Notes: generated by a model from the sequence alone, not told the origin. Counted from the first letter of the stretch, positions 24,854 through 32,017 are shown. The stretch: 32,017 nucleotides of DNA from Zipacnadum sp036504235 (GCA_036504235.1 DASXVN010000050.1:1-32017), one strand, 5' to 3'. Translations and numbers: made by a program.

Positions 24854-27160
24854 CTAAAAATCGTTGGAGGTGATGACGATCTGGCCCGAGTCCGGGTTGT
24901 AGGTGATCGTCACGTTCAGCGCATCGGCGATGAATTGCAGCGGGACCATGGTCCGGCCCTGCTTCACGTACGGGGCCAGCGGCAGGACCTCGGACTTGTG
25001 GTTGACCTGGGCCTGCACACTGCCCACCTGCAGGGTGATGTCCACATTATCATTGACCGCGCGCACCCGTTGCTCGGCTTGGTACCAGTACAGCACTCCA
25101 TCCGTATGCTCGAAGATCTCGCGCAGCGGGGTCATGGAGATGCCCTGCAGGGCCGTCGGGGCGGTCAGCAGGTTCAGTTTGTCACCGTTGAAGACAATCT
25201 GCACGTTGCGGATCCCGGCCAGGGCCACCGGGGCGCTGGTCGTCCGGGCGGTCGTAGCGGCCGCGGGGTGGCTGCGGGGGGCCATCGCCACGCGCGTCGC
25301 GGGGGGAGCAGTGGTGCGAGTCGCCCCGGGAGCCGCCAGAGACTTGGGCGTGCCGGCGGCCTGCAGCGCGCAGGCGGGCGATGCGGAGGCCGCCCCGGTC
25401 TGCGGCGCTACGCGACTGGCGGCCATCGTTGGGGCCGAGGGCGCCAGAGCTACGCGGATTTCGTCGGCGGGACGAGCGTTACGCGCGGGGCTGACCGTCA
25501 ACTGCGGATCGCCGTAGAGCGGCTGGGCCAGGCCCTGGGCCTCCCCAGCGATCTCGGCGGCCGCAGCCTGGCCGAGAGGCGCGCTCGAGACGGTCGGGGG
25601 CGTGGCCGCCGGCGGAGCGGGCAGGGCGGCCGTCCGCGCTTCTGTGCCCGGCACACTCGTGCGCGGCGCTGCGCCGGCCGCACTCGCCGCCTGCCGCAGC
25701 GGCTCGAGAACCATTTCCATCACGGAGGGGCTGGCGGCGGACGCCGCCTCGCCGCGAATCGTCGTCGCCACCGGGGCCGGCGCCGCGGCGATCCGAGCGC
25801 CCGACGCCACTACCGTAGCCGGCATGCCGGCGGGGTGCGTGATCCGCGCCTCGGCGTTTGCCGGGGTCAGGGCCGGACCCGCGGCCACCAACTGGTAGCC
25901 ATCAATAGTATAGGAGAGGGAAGCCGCTCCCGCCAGCGGACCCGCGCCCGCCACTACGGGAGCACTCGGGGCTGGAATCGAGGCCACCTGGCTCCCGGCT
26001 AACTCCAGACCGGGCGCTCCGGTCCGCGCGACTCGCACCGGGCCGGGGCTGGCCGGCTTCGCCACCGTCGCCGTCCCACTCGCGATCCGCGTCGGCTCGC
26101 CACTGCGCGTCGTCCAGGCCGGGGCCTCAATCGGAGGGGCGGCGCCGTTGAGCGCCGCCACGGCGACCTGCGCCGCCGTCTCGCGGACTTCATACGCCGG
26201 CGGCACTACGGCCTGGCTCGGCGAATGCTCGGCCGGCGGAGTGATCCGGGCGATCTGGGGGCCCGAGCCCGCAACCGCCGTCCCGCTGGGGAGAGCCGGC
26301 GCGGCCGCCGCGGTCGGCGGCATGGCGATGCGGGGGCTGGTGGGCGGAGCAATAACCGGAGCCTCGCTACCGGACCCACTGGCCGCGGAGGGCGCCGGCG
26401 AGGTCGGAACAGCGATATGTCCAGCGGAGGCGGCGCCTACCGTCGGGTCGAGCTTGGTGGTGGACTTGTTGTCCACGAAGATGGTGACCTCGGTGGATTT
26501 GCCCTGGTTATCCGCCTGGTCCCACGCACCGGCCTGGAGAATGTGCTCGCCATCGGCAAACTTGGTGGTGTCCATGTCATACACGTACGGCGGCGCGTTC
26601 ATGATCATGGCGCGGACCTTGCCGTCTACGTAGAAGAAGACCTGCGTCACGCCGACGTTGTCCTGCGCGTCCGCCTGGACCCGCAGAATCCCATTCACGG
26701 AGGCCCCGTGCGCCGGGTAGAAGATTTTGATGACGGGGGGCAGCTTGTCCGCGGCAGTCGCGCCGCTCGCCGAGGCGGAGGCCACGACTACGGATACGGT
26801 AGCGTTGCCCTTCCCGCCCTGGGCATCCACGGCGGCGGCCGACACCACATGGGTCTCGCCCGCGTTGAAGTTGAAATTCCACTCGAAGGATTGCTTGCCG
26901 GTCTGCTGGGGAGTGGTCAAGCGGTACTCCTTGACCTGTTTCCCGTCCACAAAGAGCTGGAGGGCAGTAACGGGGCAGCCGGGATCGCCGCTGTAGCTGA
27001 CGTCAATCCAGGTCTTGCCGGAGACGGCCGCCTGATCGACGGGGTTGGTGAGGGTGACCTGCGGTGCGGCCAGCAGAGCGGGGGGCAAGACGCAGCTCAA
27101 TCCAAAACTGAGAATTATGAACCCCAGGGTCGTGGAACTCAGTTGGCGAAGCTTGCGCAT
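24854..27160 (-). CDS. Secreted protein: two Ig-like domains, Ala/Pro-rich linker, copper amine oxidase N-like domain
   Basis: This 768-residue exported protein starts with a basic n-region and hydrophobic core (about 1-31). Two Ig-like beta-sandwich modules follow (about 35-127 and 143-231, each with an F-x-VDGK strand). A very long low-complexity Ala/Pro/Thr-rich linker covers about 232-648. The C-terminus (about 649-768) resembles copper amine oxidase N-terminal domain 1 ('GISMTPLREIFEHTDGVLYW', TMVPLQFIADALNV, DSGQIVITS). Such domains usually anchor or bind surface components and are not catalytic. AGGAGG lies 8 nt before the ATG at 27160. A consensus promoter (27341-27369) and a structured 170-nt leader precede it. 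Function unknown; surface adhesion or wall binding is plausible. Confidence 0.85.
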   Translation of the reverse strand: MRKLRQLSSTTLGFIILSFGLSCVLPPALLAAPQVTLTNPVDQAAVSGKTWIDVSYSGDPGCPVTALQLFVDGKQVKEYRLTTPQQTGKQSFEWNFNFNAGETHVVSAAAVDAQGGKGNATVSVVVASASASGATAADKLPPVIKIFYPAHGASVNGILRVQADAQDNVGVTQVFFYVDGKVRAMIMNAPPYVYDMDTTKFADGEHILQAGAWDQADNQGKSTEVTIFVDNKSTTKLDPTVGAASAGHIAVPTSPAPSAASGSGSEAPVIAPPTSPRIAMPPTAAAAPALPSGTAVAGSGPQIARITPPAEHSPSQAVVPPAYEVRETAAQVAVAALNGAAPPIEAPAWTTRSGEPTRIASGTATVAKPASPGPVRVARTGAPGLELAGSQVASIPAPSAPVVAGAGPLAGAASLSYTIDGYQLVAAGPALTPANAEARITHPAGMPATVVASGARIAAAPAPVATTIRGEAASAASPSVMEMVLEPLRQAASAAGAAPRTSVPGTEARTAALPAPPAATPPTVSSAPLGQAAAAEIAGEAQGLAQPLYGDPQLTVSPARNARPADEIRVALAPSAPTMAASRVAPQTGAASASPACALQAAGTPKSLAAPGATRTTAPPATRVAMAPRSHPAAATTARTTSAPVALAGIRNVQIVFNGDKLNLLTAPTALQGISMTPLREIFEHTDGVLYWYQAEQRVRAVNDNVDITLQVGSVQAQVNHKSEVLPLAPYVKQGRTMVPLQFIADALNVTITYNPDSGQIVITSNDF

Positions 27161-27340
27161 GGTGAAATCCTCCTGGCAAGGCAGCAGCGATGCATTTCTG
27201 TTATGACGCCCACACCAACGGTGACCGCGCCTGCGGATCTTCGCTTCACCGCACTCCGCTCCACGCGTCACCACCGGGCGACCTCCCGCGGTCGCCACGA
27301 AGGCTGACGCGCGACCCGACAGAGACACTCGTTCTAGATA
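27161..27340 (-). other. Structured 5' leader of the Ig/amine-oxidase-N gene
   Basis: Between the promoter and the start codon lie about 174 nt of leader. Within it, CGCGTCA (27264-27270) pairs with TGACGCG (27305-27311), and nested inside, GGCGACC (27277-27283) pairs with GGTCGCC (27290-27296). The result is a two-tier stem with internal loops of 6 and 8 nt. I cannot match it to a known riboswitch. Confidence 0.55.
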
Positions 27341-27369
27341 ATTTTAGCACACCACCCCCCCTGAGTCAA
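27341..27369 (-). promoter_or_regulatory. Sigma-70 promoter for the Ig/amine-oxidase-N gene
   Basis: Minus strand: TTGACT (27369-27364), a 17-bp spacer and TAAAAT (27346-27341). Transcription should begin near 27334. It reads away from the prepilin-like gene. Confidence 0.8.
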
Positions 27370-27607
27370 CGCCCCACGGCCAGCGATTGTTGTTGCGCGG
27401 CCCCGTTTGGGGTCCGGGGGGCGCCCCCCCAAGGTCCGCGAGATCCGGGCCGGGCCCGCCGAACCTTTTTGGGGCAGAACTTATCGTATATAGTGGGAAC
27501 CTCCAACCGTCCCGTGTGTCCTATAGTCATCGGTCGAGGCATGCGCCACCGTGCGCTTGCGCTCGGCCCCCAATCCGGCGTCCTACCGAGTGCCTGGAGG
27601 TACGATT
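27370..27607 (+). other. GC-rich hairpin region between divergent genes, upstream of the prepilin-like gene
   Basis: This 238-nt gap has no plausible gene. It holds a 6-bp hairpin (27399-27414), a 14-nt G6-C-G-C6 palindrome (27416-27429) and a possible long-range pairing between CCCCAAGGTCCG and CGAACC...TTGGGG. After these come two AT-rich patches (TATATAGT near 27489, TATAGT near 27523) that could serve as -10 elements for the prepilin-like gene. No good -35 is evident. A GGAACC with a GTCCTA about 16 nt later would fit an ECF-type promoter, weakly. Confidence 0.35.
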
Positions 27608-28327
27608 ATGCGCACCGAACGAGGTTTCACGCTTATCGAGCTGTTGGTGGTAATCGCGATCATCGCGATTCTGGCCGCCATTCTCTTCCCCGTCTTTGCT
27701 CGCGCCCGCGCCAAGGCGCAACAGAGCACCTGCCTGTCGAACATTAAGCAACTCTCCCTGGGCATGCTCATGTATGCCGACGACTATGCCCAGACTCTGC
27801 CCCTGTGGTCCGTGTACACAGCCAAACCCACTGACCCCACCCAGGGCGGCACCTGGGACCTGGCCCTCGGGCCCTACCTGAAGAACCAGCAGATCCTGCT
27901 GTGCGGCTCCAACCCTCTATGGGGGTACTCCGGGGATACCCCGGCAACTCCCGCTAACGACAAGCGCTCCTACGCGATGCCGCGGTACGTCTCCGGCGTG
28001 CCTATTACCGACCCGCCCGCGCCGGTTTCCACCGTCCTGCTTACCGAGAAGGGCGCCTATCGCCCCGGCGACTGGCGCGATTCGGCCATGGAGAGCTTCT
28101 ACCAGATGGGCGCGGACAAGTACTATCCCGCCGACACCCAGCAGATGCCGCATAATGAGGGCAAGAACTTCGCCTACCTGGACGGCCACGCCAAGTGGGC
28201 GCACGCGAATGCTGGCCCCTTTGCCGCCGTCACCGGCGCTACCTGCCCGCCCGCCGGCAAGACCGGATACGCCACGCATGGCCCCGGCCACTGCGAGTTC
28301 TCCACGGACTGGCCCGCCGCCGACTAG
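27608..28327 (+). CDS. Prepilin-type N-terminal cleavage/methylation protein with H-x9-DG tail
   Basis: The 239-residue protein has a short basic leader cut by prepilin peptidase after Gly6 (RG|FTLIE, Glu at mature position 5), then a hydrophobic helix (LLVVIAIIAILAAILFPVF). A soluble domain contains CLSNIKQLSLGMLMYADDY and the C-terminal 'HNEGKNFAYLDGHAKW', the so-called H-x9-DG element of DUF1559-like pseudopilins. These are abundant in Armatimonadota and Planctomycetota; their function is mostly unknown, probably related to type II secretion or surface structures. GGAGG lies 8 nt before the ATG at 27608. A strong hairpin follows, so it is probably a single-gene unit. No assembly or secretion gene is adjacent. 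Confidence 0.9.
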   Translation: MRTERGFTLIELLVVIAIIAILAAILFPVFARARAKAQQSTCLSNIKQLSLGMLMYADDYAQTLPLWSVYTAKPTDPTQGGTWDLALGPYLKNQQILLCGSNPLWGYSGDTPATPANDKRSYAMPRYVSGVPITDPPAPVSTVLLTEKGAYRPGDWRDSAMESFYQMGADKYYPADTQQMPHNEGKNFAYLDGHAKWAHANAGPFAAVTGATCPPAGKTGYATHGPGHCEFSTDWPAAD

Positions 28328-28371
28328 CCGGCCGCTCGTCAACCGCTGCCTCGCCTGGGCTCTGCCGTAAA

Positions 28372-28397
28372 CGGGCCGTCGCTCATGCGGCGGCCCG
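28372..28397 (+). terminator. Hairpin terminator after the prepilin-like gene
   Basis: CGGGCCGTCGC and GCGGCGGCCCG form an 11-bp stem (one G-U pair) with a TCAT loop, 44 nt after the stop codon. The following sequence (CAATTGTTCC) is only mildly T-rich. It separates the prepilin-like gene from the ECF sigma gene. Confidence 0.58.
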
Positions 28398-28486
28398 CAA
28401 TTGTTCCCAACGTTCGGGCCGCTGGCCGCCACTAACAGTTGTGGCACGTCGCTCGAGATTCCCGCGTCGCAATCAGGTGAATAGTC

Positions 28487-29077
28487 TTGCGAAAAGATCC
28501 CCGGGCCTCGGCCCTGCGCCGTCGTGAGGAGCACGTCTGGGAGCAGTTGGTCAGCTCCCAGTACGAGCGCATCTACCGGCTGCACCTGCGCCTGGGCCCC
28601 GGCCCGGATACCGCGGCCGACCTGACCCAGGACACCTTCGAGGCGGCCTGGAAGGCCGCGCCCCAGTTCCGGGGCGAGTCCCGGCCCGAGGTCTGGCTGT
28701 ACGGCGTGGCGCTGAACGTAAACCGGAACTGGTGGAGCCGCCGCCGTCCCGAGGAGCCGCTGCCGGAGGAAGTCATCCAGGACCTCCCCGACACCGAGCC
28801 GACCGCGGCGGAGGTCTACCTCCTGCGCCAGCAGCACGAGTTGGTCTGCCGGGCGGTCGCGCGTTTGCCGGAAACCTACCGCCGCGCCCTGGCCTTGCAC
28901 TATTTTCTGGAGGTCCCGGCCGTGGAGATCGCCGCCGCCGAGGGCGTCGAGCCCGGGACCGTCCGCTGGCGACTCCATGAGGGGTTGCGCCGTTTGTGGA
29001 TTCTATTACAGCCCGCGTTGGGAAAGGAGTTGGGACAAGATGCCCCCCGAGCCGGACGACTTCGCCTCGCCCCTTGA
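28487..29077 (+). CDS. ECF RNA polymerase sigma factor
   Basis: A 196-residue sigma factor with region 2 (about 20-85: 'DLTQDTFEAAWKAAPQFRG', then 'VWLYGVALNVNRNWW') and region 4 (about 115-170: 'RLPETYRRALALHYFLEVP', VEIAAAEGVEPGTVRWRLHEG). Region 4 is somewhat unusual in that the HTH carries VRWRLHEG where most have VKSRLxRA. The start is TTG (28487), with AGGTGA 7 nt upstream. Its last 38 nt overlap the next gene, a probable anti-sigma factor. It differs clearly from the other ECF factor in this window (5883-6554). The signal and regulon are unknown. Confidence 0.9.
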   Translation: MRKDPRASALRRREEHVWEQLVSSQYERIYRLHLRLGPGPDTAADLTQDTFEAAWKAAPQFRGESRPEVWLYGVALNVNRNWWSRRRPEEPLPEEVIQDLPDTEPTAAEVYLLRQQHELVCRAVARLPETYRRALALHYFLEVPAVEIAAAEGVEPGTVRWRLHEGLRRLWILLQPALGKELGQDAPRAGRLRLAP

Positions 29078-30083
29078 TCGAGTCCTGACCACCTGCCCCC
29101 TGGCGACGCCGCCCCCGGCGGACCTGGAGGAGCGCTGCCTCGCCACCCTGCACCGGCTGGCCGAGGAGGAGCGTTTTGCGGCTCGGCGCGCGCCCTCCTG
29201 GCGTCCCGTGCTGGCCGCGGCCGCCGCGGGTCTGGTCCTGAGCCTGGCGGCCTGGGCGGCGCTCTCCGCCCTCAGCCCCCACGCCCCGGTGGACCTGAGC
29301 GATCCTCTGGCGCCCCGTCTGGCCACGGTCCTGGGCCCCGCGGAGCCGGTCTTTGAGTCCGCGCCCGCCGCCCCGGCCGTCGCGCCAGCCCCGGCCGGAA
29401 AAGGCAAGACCCCGGCGGCGGCCCTGGCGGAGAGCACCCGCCCCGCGCCGGGGTACGTCAACCCCGAGCGGCGGCGGCAACTGCTGTACAGCGTCCTGCA
29501 CCTGGATGTGGAGGAGTTGAACCCGGCCCTGCAGCAGGCGAGTTCGCTCATCGACAGCGCCGGCGGCTTCCTCGAGGAGAGCGACCTGCGCCTGGAAGAA
29601 CGCCTGGCTCGCCGCCAGGCCAGCTTCCGGGCCCGAGTCCCGGCCGCCCAACTGGAGGCCCTGCTCACCAGTCTCCGCGCTCTGGGTCAGGTCCAGGTGG
29701 TGCGCAACGACTCCGAGGACGCCACCAAGGACTTCCGCGAGAAGGGCGCGACCATCCGCGAGGCCGGCGCCGATGAGGATGCCCTGGTCGCTCGCTACCT
29801 CAAGACCAAGAACCTCTTTGTGCGCCAGCGCCTCTACGAGCAGATTCTGGACATGCGCCGCCACAACCAGGCGCAAAAGCGCAGCATCAAGACCCTGGAT
29901 GAGGCCAGCCGCTGGGCGCTGCTGGAGGTCAGCATGCGCGAGCGGCTCACCCTGCACCGCGTAGCGGTCGGGGCGGTCTCGCACCTGGGACCGGCGCTGG
30001 CCTGGACCGGCGCTACCGCCGTGGTCTGGCTGCCACTGATGGTCTTGCTGGCCCTGGCGCGCCGCCGCCCTGCCGCCGGCTAG
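29040..30083 (+). CDS. DUF4349-like membrane protein, probable anti-sigma factor
   Basis: The 347-residue protein has a short cytoplasmic N-terminus (about 1-55), a membrane helix (57-78) and an Ala/Pro-rich spacer. A charged helical, coiled-coil-like exterior domain (about 145-310, with LHLDVEELNPALQQAS and SLIDSAGGFLEESDLR) and a C-terminal membrane helix followed by an Arg-rich end complete it. The exterior resembles DUF4349 proteins. The start codon lies 38 nt inside the sigma gene, with AAAGGAG 10 nt upstream, so the two are translationally coupled, as anti-sigma factors usually are. There is no zinc-binding H-x3-C-x2-C, so a different contact with the sigma factor is expected. The anti-sigma role is inferred from position. 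Confidence 0.75.
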   Translation: MPPEPDDFASPLDRVLTTCPLATPPPADLEERCLATLHRLAEEERFAARRAPSWRPVLAAAAAGLVLSLAAWAALSALSPHAPVDLSDPLAPRLATVLGPAEPVFESAPAAPAVAPAPAGKGKTPAAALAESTRPAPGYVNPERRRQLLYSVLHLDVEELNPALQQASSLIDSAGGFLEESDLRLEERLARRQASFRARVPAAQLEALLTSLRALGQVQVVRNDSEDATKDFREKGATIREAGADEDALVARYLKTKNLFVRQRLYEQILDMRRHNQAQKRSIKTLDEASRWALLEVSMRERLTLHRVAVGAVSHLGPALAWTGATAVVWLPLMVLLALARRRPAAG

Positions 30084-30102
30084 CAGGAAGCCTCACCCCC
30101 TG

Positions 30103-30127
30103 CCCCCTCTCCTGGCAGGAGAGGGGG
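30103..30127. repeat. REP-like palindrome, possible terminator
   Basis: CCCCCTCTCCT and AGGAGAGGGGG form a perfect 11-bp stem around GGC, 20 nt after the DUF4349-like gene. The surrounding CCTCACCCCCTGCC context is typical of dispersed intergenic repeats in several GC-rich phyla. No U-run follows on the plus strand. Multiple genomic copies would confirm a repeat family. Confidence 0.6.
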
Positions 30128-30196
30128 AGCAACGGAGACGAAGCCTGTTGACCCACTTCCGACACGGCCCCGACCCCTGCCTCCTCCCCTCCGCGG

Positions 30197-30225
30197 TTGA
30201 CTTAGGGAACCTCGCTGCGTACAAT
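30197..30225 (+). promoter_or_regulatory. Sigma-70 promoter for the SH3/NlpC-P60 gene
   Basis: TTGACT (30197-30202), a 17-bp spacer and TACAAT (30220-30225). Transcription should begin about 30231-30233, only 2-4 nt before the first ATG at 30235. The message would therefore be leaderless or nearly so. Confidence 0.8.
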
Positions 30226-30234
30226 ATTACAGTT

Positions 30235-31962
30235 ATGCGTATGCAAATGGGGTTCGGGGCAGGTCGTAGATTCCGACGCGGGCTGATGGTGCTGCTGCTG
30301 GTGGCGGGGCTGGGTTTGGCGACAGGTGCGGTCTGGGCGTCCGTCCGTTCCGCCTGGGTCGTCCCGGAGACGGCCAACCTCCGCAAGTCTCCCAGTACCT
30401 CCGCCGATCTCGTCACTCAGGTCTCCAAGGGCGGCAAGGTCTTCGCCACCAAGTTCAACAACGGCTGGGCCTACGTCAAGACCAGCGGCGGCAAGTGGGG
30501 CTGGATCCGCGAGGACCTCCTGCAGTTCTCCGCCGCCAAAGCCCAAGCGCTGACCGGCGGCGCGGCCTCCTCGTCTTCCTCGGGCCATCCTACCGTCTGG
30601 GTCTCGGTGAGCAACGCCAACGTCCGCTCCGGACCGGGTCTCGGCTACGGCCGCTATGGCGCCCTGGACGCCGGCACCAAACTCTATCTACTCGAGAGGC
30701 GCGGCGACTGGCTGCTCTGCAAGACTCCCCATGGCTCCGGCTGGATTTCCTCCAGCGTTGTCTCTACCAGCCACGCCGGTCACGCCTCCGCGGCCCCTTC
30801 TTCCAGCAGCCCGACCAAGGCTTTCGTGGACGGCGAGGTCGTCAATCTGCGCGAGAGCCCCACCACCGCCGCCAATCTGGTGGCGCGGCTGCGCCAGGGC
30901 CAGACCCTCTGGATCATGGAAAAGCGGCCCAACTGGGCCCTGGTCCATGTGGAAGGCGGTGCTATCGGCTGGGTGGCCCGCGACTATCTCAAGGCGCCGG
31001 GGAGCGCTCCGGTCGCTCCGCCGAACTTCCCCTCCACCTCCGGCGGCGGGCACTTCCGCACCCTCACCGCCTGGGTAGACGAGGAACCCTGCAACGTTCA
31101 CTCCGGCCCCAGCGTGGATTCCGACGTCAGCTTCCAGCTCAAAAAGAACGAGAGGCTCACCGTCACCGCGCTCGACGGCAACTGGTGCAAGATCAAGGCC
31201 GACAACGGCGATACCGGCTGGGTCGCGGGCTGGGTCATTGACTTCACGCCCCCCGGCCAGGACATCACCCGCACCGAAAACGGGCAGGAGACCGAGGTCA
31301 AAATGGGCTGGGTCGCCCGCCCCGCCATCAACCTGCGCAGCGGCGCGGGCGAGAACTACCCGCGCACCGGCACCCTGGCGCTCAGCACGCAGGTCTACAT
31401 CGTGGGCCGCAAGGGCGACTGGTACAAGGTAGCGCTGGACAACCGCGAGATCGGTTGGGTCGGTTCCTGGCTGATCGAGACGCGCAGCCAGCGCGCCACT
31501 CAGTCCGGCGGTGGCGGAGGCGGCCCAGCCGGCAGTTGCCCGCCCTCCGTGGAGAGCGTTCCGAGCGCGGGGTCCGACCAGGGCGGCGGAGATTTCGGCC
31601 AGTCCCTGGTGCATACCGCCATGAAGCAACTGGGCGATAACTACGTCCGCGGCGGCGAGAGCCCGGGCGGCTTCGACTGCTCCGGCTTGGTCTGCTACGT
31701 CCTGGGGCAGCACGGGGTTTCCGCCGAGCGCACCTCGCAGGCGATGTTCCGCCAGGGCACGCCGGTGAGCCGTGACCAGCTCTCCCCGGGCGACGTGGTC
31801 TTCTTCAAGAACACCTACCGCGCGGGCATCTCGCACGTGGGCATGTATATCGGCAGCGGCAAGTTCATTCACGCCGCCAACCCCGGTTCGGGAGTCAAGA
31901 TCACCGGCCTGGATGAATCGTACTACGCGGGCCGCTACGTCGGCGCCCGCCGCATGCACTAG
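30235..31962 (+). CDS. Secreted NlpC/P60 peptidoglycan hydrolase with five SH3b domains
   Basis: The 575-residue exported protein begins with a basic region and hydrophobic signal (RRFRRGLMVLLLVAGLGLATG, cleaved near A-x-A about residue 36). Five bacterial SH3 domains follow at about 38-95, 120-176, 197-255, 278-334 and 357-413, each with the NLR/NVR-S-x-P turn and a G-W end. A Gly/Ser-rich linker precedes the NlpC/P60 domain, whose catalytic residues are Cys482 (FDCSG), His534 (SHVGMY) and His546 (FIHAA). Such enzymes cut the D-Glu to diamino acid bond of cell wall stem peptides, with the SH3b units binding the wall. The first ATG of three close ones (30235, 30241, 30247) is chosen, but no ribosome site precedes it. 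A hairpin terminator follows. Confidence 0.92.
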   Translation: MRMQMGFGAGRRFRRGLMVLLLVAGLGLATGAVWASVRSAWVVPETANLRKSPSTSADLVTQVSKGGKVFATKFNNGWAYVKTSGGKWGWIREDLLQFSAAKAQALTGGAASSSSSGHPTVWVSVSNANVRSGPGLGYGRYGALDAGTKLYLLERRGDWLLCKTPHGSGWISSSVVSTSHAGHASAAPSSSSPTKAFVDGEVVNLRESPTTAANLVARLRQGQTLWIMEKRPNWALVHVEGGAIGWVARDYLKAPGSAPVAPPNFPSTSGGGHFRTLTAWVDEEPCNVHSGPSVDSDVSFQLKKNERLTVTALDGNWCKIKADNGDTGWVAGWVIDFTPPGQDITRTENGQETEVKMGWVARPAINLRSGAGENYPRTGTLALSTQVYIVGRKGDWYKVALDNREIGWVGSWLIETRSQRATQSGGGGGGPAGSCPPSVESVPSAGSDQGGGDFGQSLVHTAMKQLGDNYVRGGESPGGFDCSGLVCYVLGQHGVSAERTSQAMFRQGTPVSRDQLSPGDVVFFKNTYRAGISHVGMYIGSGKFIHAANPGSGVKITGLDESYYAGRYVGARRMH

Positions 31963-31981
31963 GTCGGGCGGGACGCCCGAC
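31963..31981 (+). terminator. Hairpin terminator after the SH3/NlpC-P60 gene
   Basis: GTCGGGCG and CGCCCGAC form a perfect 8-bp stem with a GGA loop, starting directly after the stop codon and followed by TTGTGG. The stem is strong but the T-tract is short. Confidence 0.6.
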
Positions 31982-31983
31982 TT

Positions 31984-32011
31984 GTGGAACGTGGAAGGTG
32001 GAACGTGGAAA
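31984..32011. repeat. Heptamer tandem repeat, GTGGAAN x4
   Basis: Four exact-phase 7-bp units (GTGGAAC, GTGGAAG, GTGGAAC, GTGGAAA) follow the terminator and run almost to the end of the window. The array may continue beyond it. It resembles the short tandem repeat beside a hairpin at the window's start. Confidence 0.65.
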
Positions 32012-32017
32012 ACGGCC

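Overview
The window is a dense, GC-rich bacterial chromosome segment of about 32 kb. It carries roughly 30 protein genes. I saw no tRNA or rRNA gene, CRISPR array, insertion sequence or phage gene. The gene content points to a member of, or near, the Armatimonadota: a prepilin-type protein with a GFTLIE leader, an 'FARARAKAQQ...CLSNIKQ' stretch and an H-x9-DG tail is typical of that phylum. Secreted copper-amine-oxidase-N and SH3/NlpC-P60 proteins and GC-rich intergenic hairpins fit as well. This assignment is an inference from protein style, not a database match.

Layout. (1) 73-1049, minus: a TetR regulator and an unusual ferredoxin in one operon behind a perfect 20-bp palindrome. (2) 1262-5460, plus: a sugar-phosphate isomerase-like TIM barrel, a Cof-type HAD phosphatase, a GT-C-like membrane protein and an SRPBCC protein. 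(3) 5528-11214, minus: M42 aminopeptidase, LonB-like protease, YhaM-like exoribonuclease, then an ECF sigma factor coupled to a zinc anti-sigma factor. (4) 11324-12568, minus: a DRE-TIM acyl-CoA condensing enzyme (homocitrate, isopropylmalate or Re-citrate synthase type) with its own promoter and a strong terminator. (5) 12732-16485, minus: a tightly packed folate/pterin operon: FAD oxidoreductase, pterin carbinolamine dehydratase, pteridine-reductase-like SDR, FolB, FolK, FolE. (6) 16586-24662, minus: lysA, M50 protease, sugar nucleotidyltransferase, scpA, scpB, D-Ala-D-Ala carboxypeptidase, RsuA-type pseudouridine synthase and a GT-C-like membrane protein. This resembles the lysA-scpAB-dac-rluB gene order known from Firmicutes. 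(7) 24854-31962: a secreted Ig/copper-amine-oxidase-N protein (minus) diverges from a prepilin-like protein, a second ECF sigma/anti-sigma pair with a DUF4349-like exterior, and a five-SH3 NlpC/P60 hydrolase (plus).

How the genes work together. Folate synthesis (GTP to hydroxymethyldihydropterin pyrophosphate) is nearly complete in one operon, and the SDR is a candidate for the final reduction step. The cell-envelope theme is strong: peptidoglycan carboxypeptidase, diaminopimelate decarboxylase, NlpC/P60 hydrolase, sugar nucleotide synthesis, two GT-C-like proteins and two envelope-facing sigma/anti-sigma switches. Protein and RNA turnover are paired in the Lon/YhaM block. Four good sigma-70 promoters with 17-bp spacers can be read directly (12673-12701, 20717-20745, 27341-27369, 30197-30225), along with several hairpin terminators.

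The most notable points are the PTR1-like reductase in the folate operon, the 239-nt dac/rsuA overlap, a probable ATT start for the carboxypeptidase, a structured leader RNA before the Ig/amine-oxidase-N gene, and a probably leaderless NlpC/P60 message. Nothing looks like a wholly new defence or mobile system.
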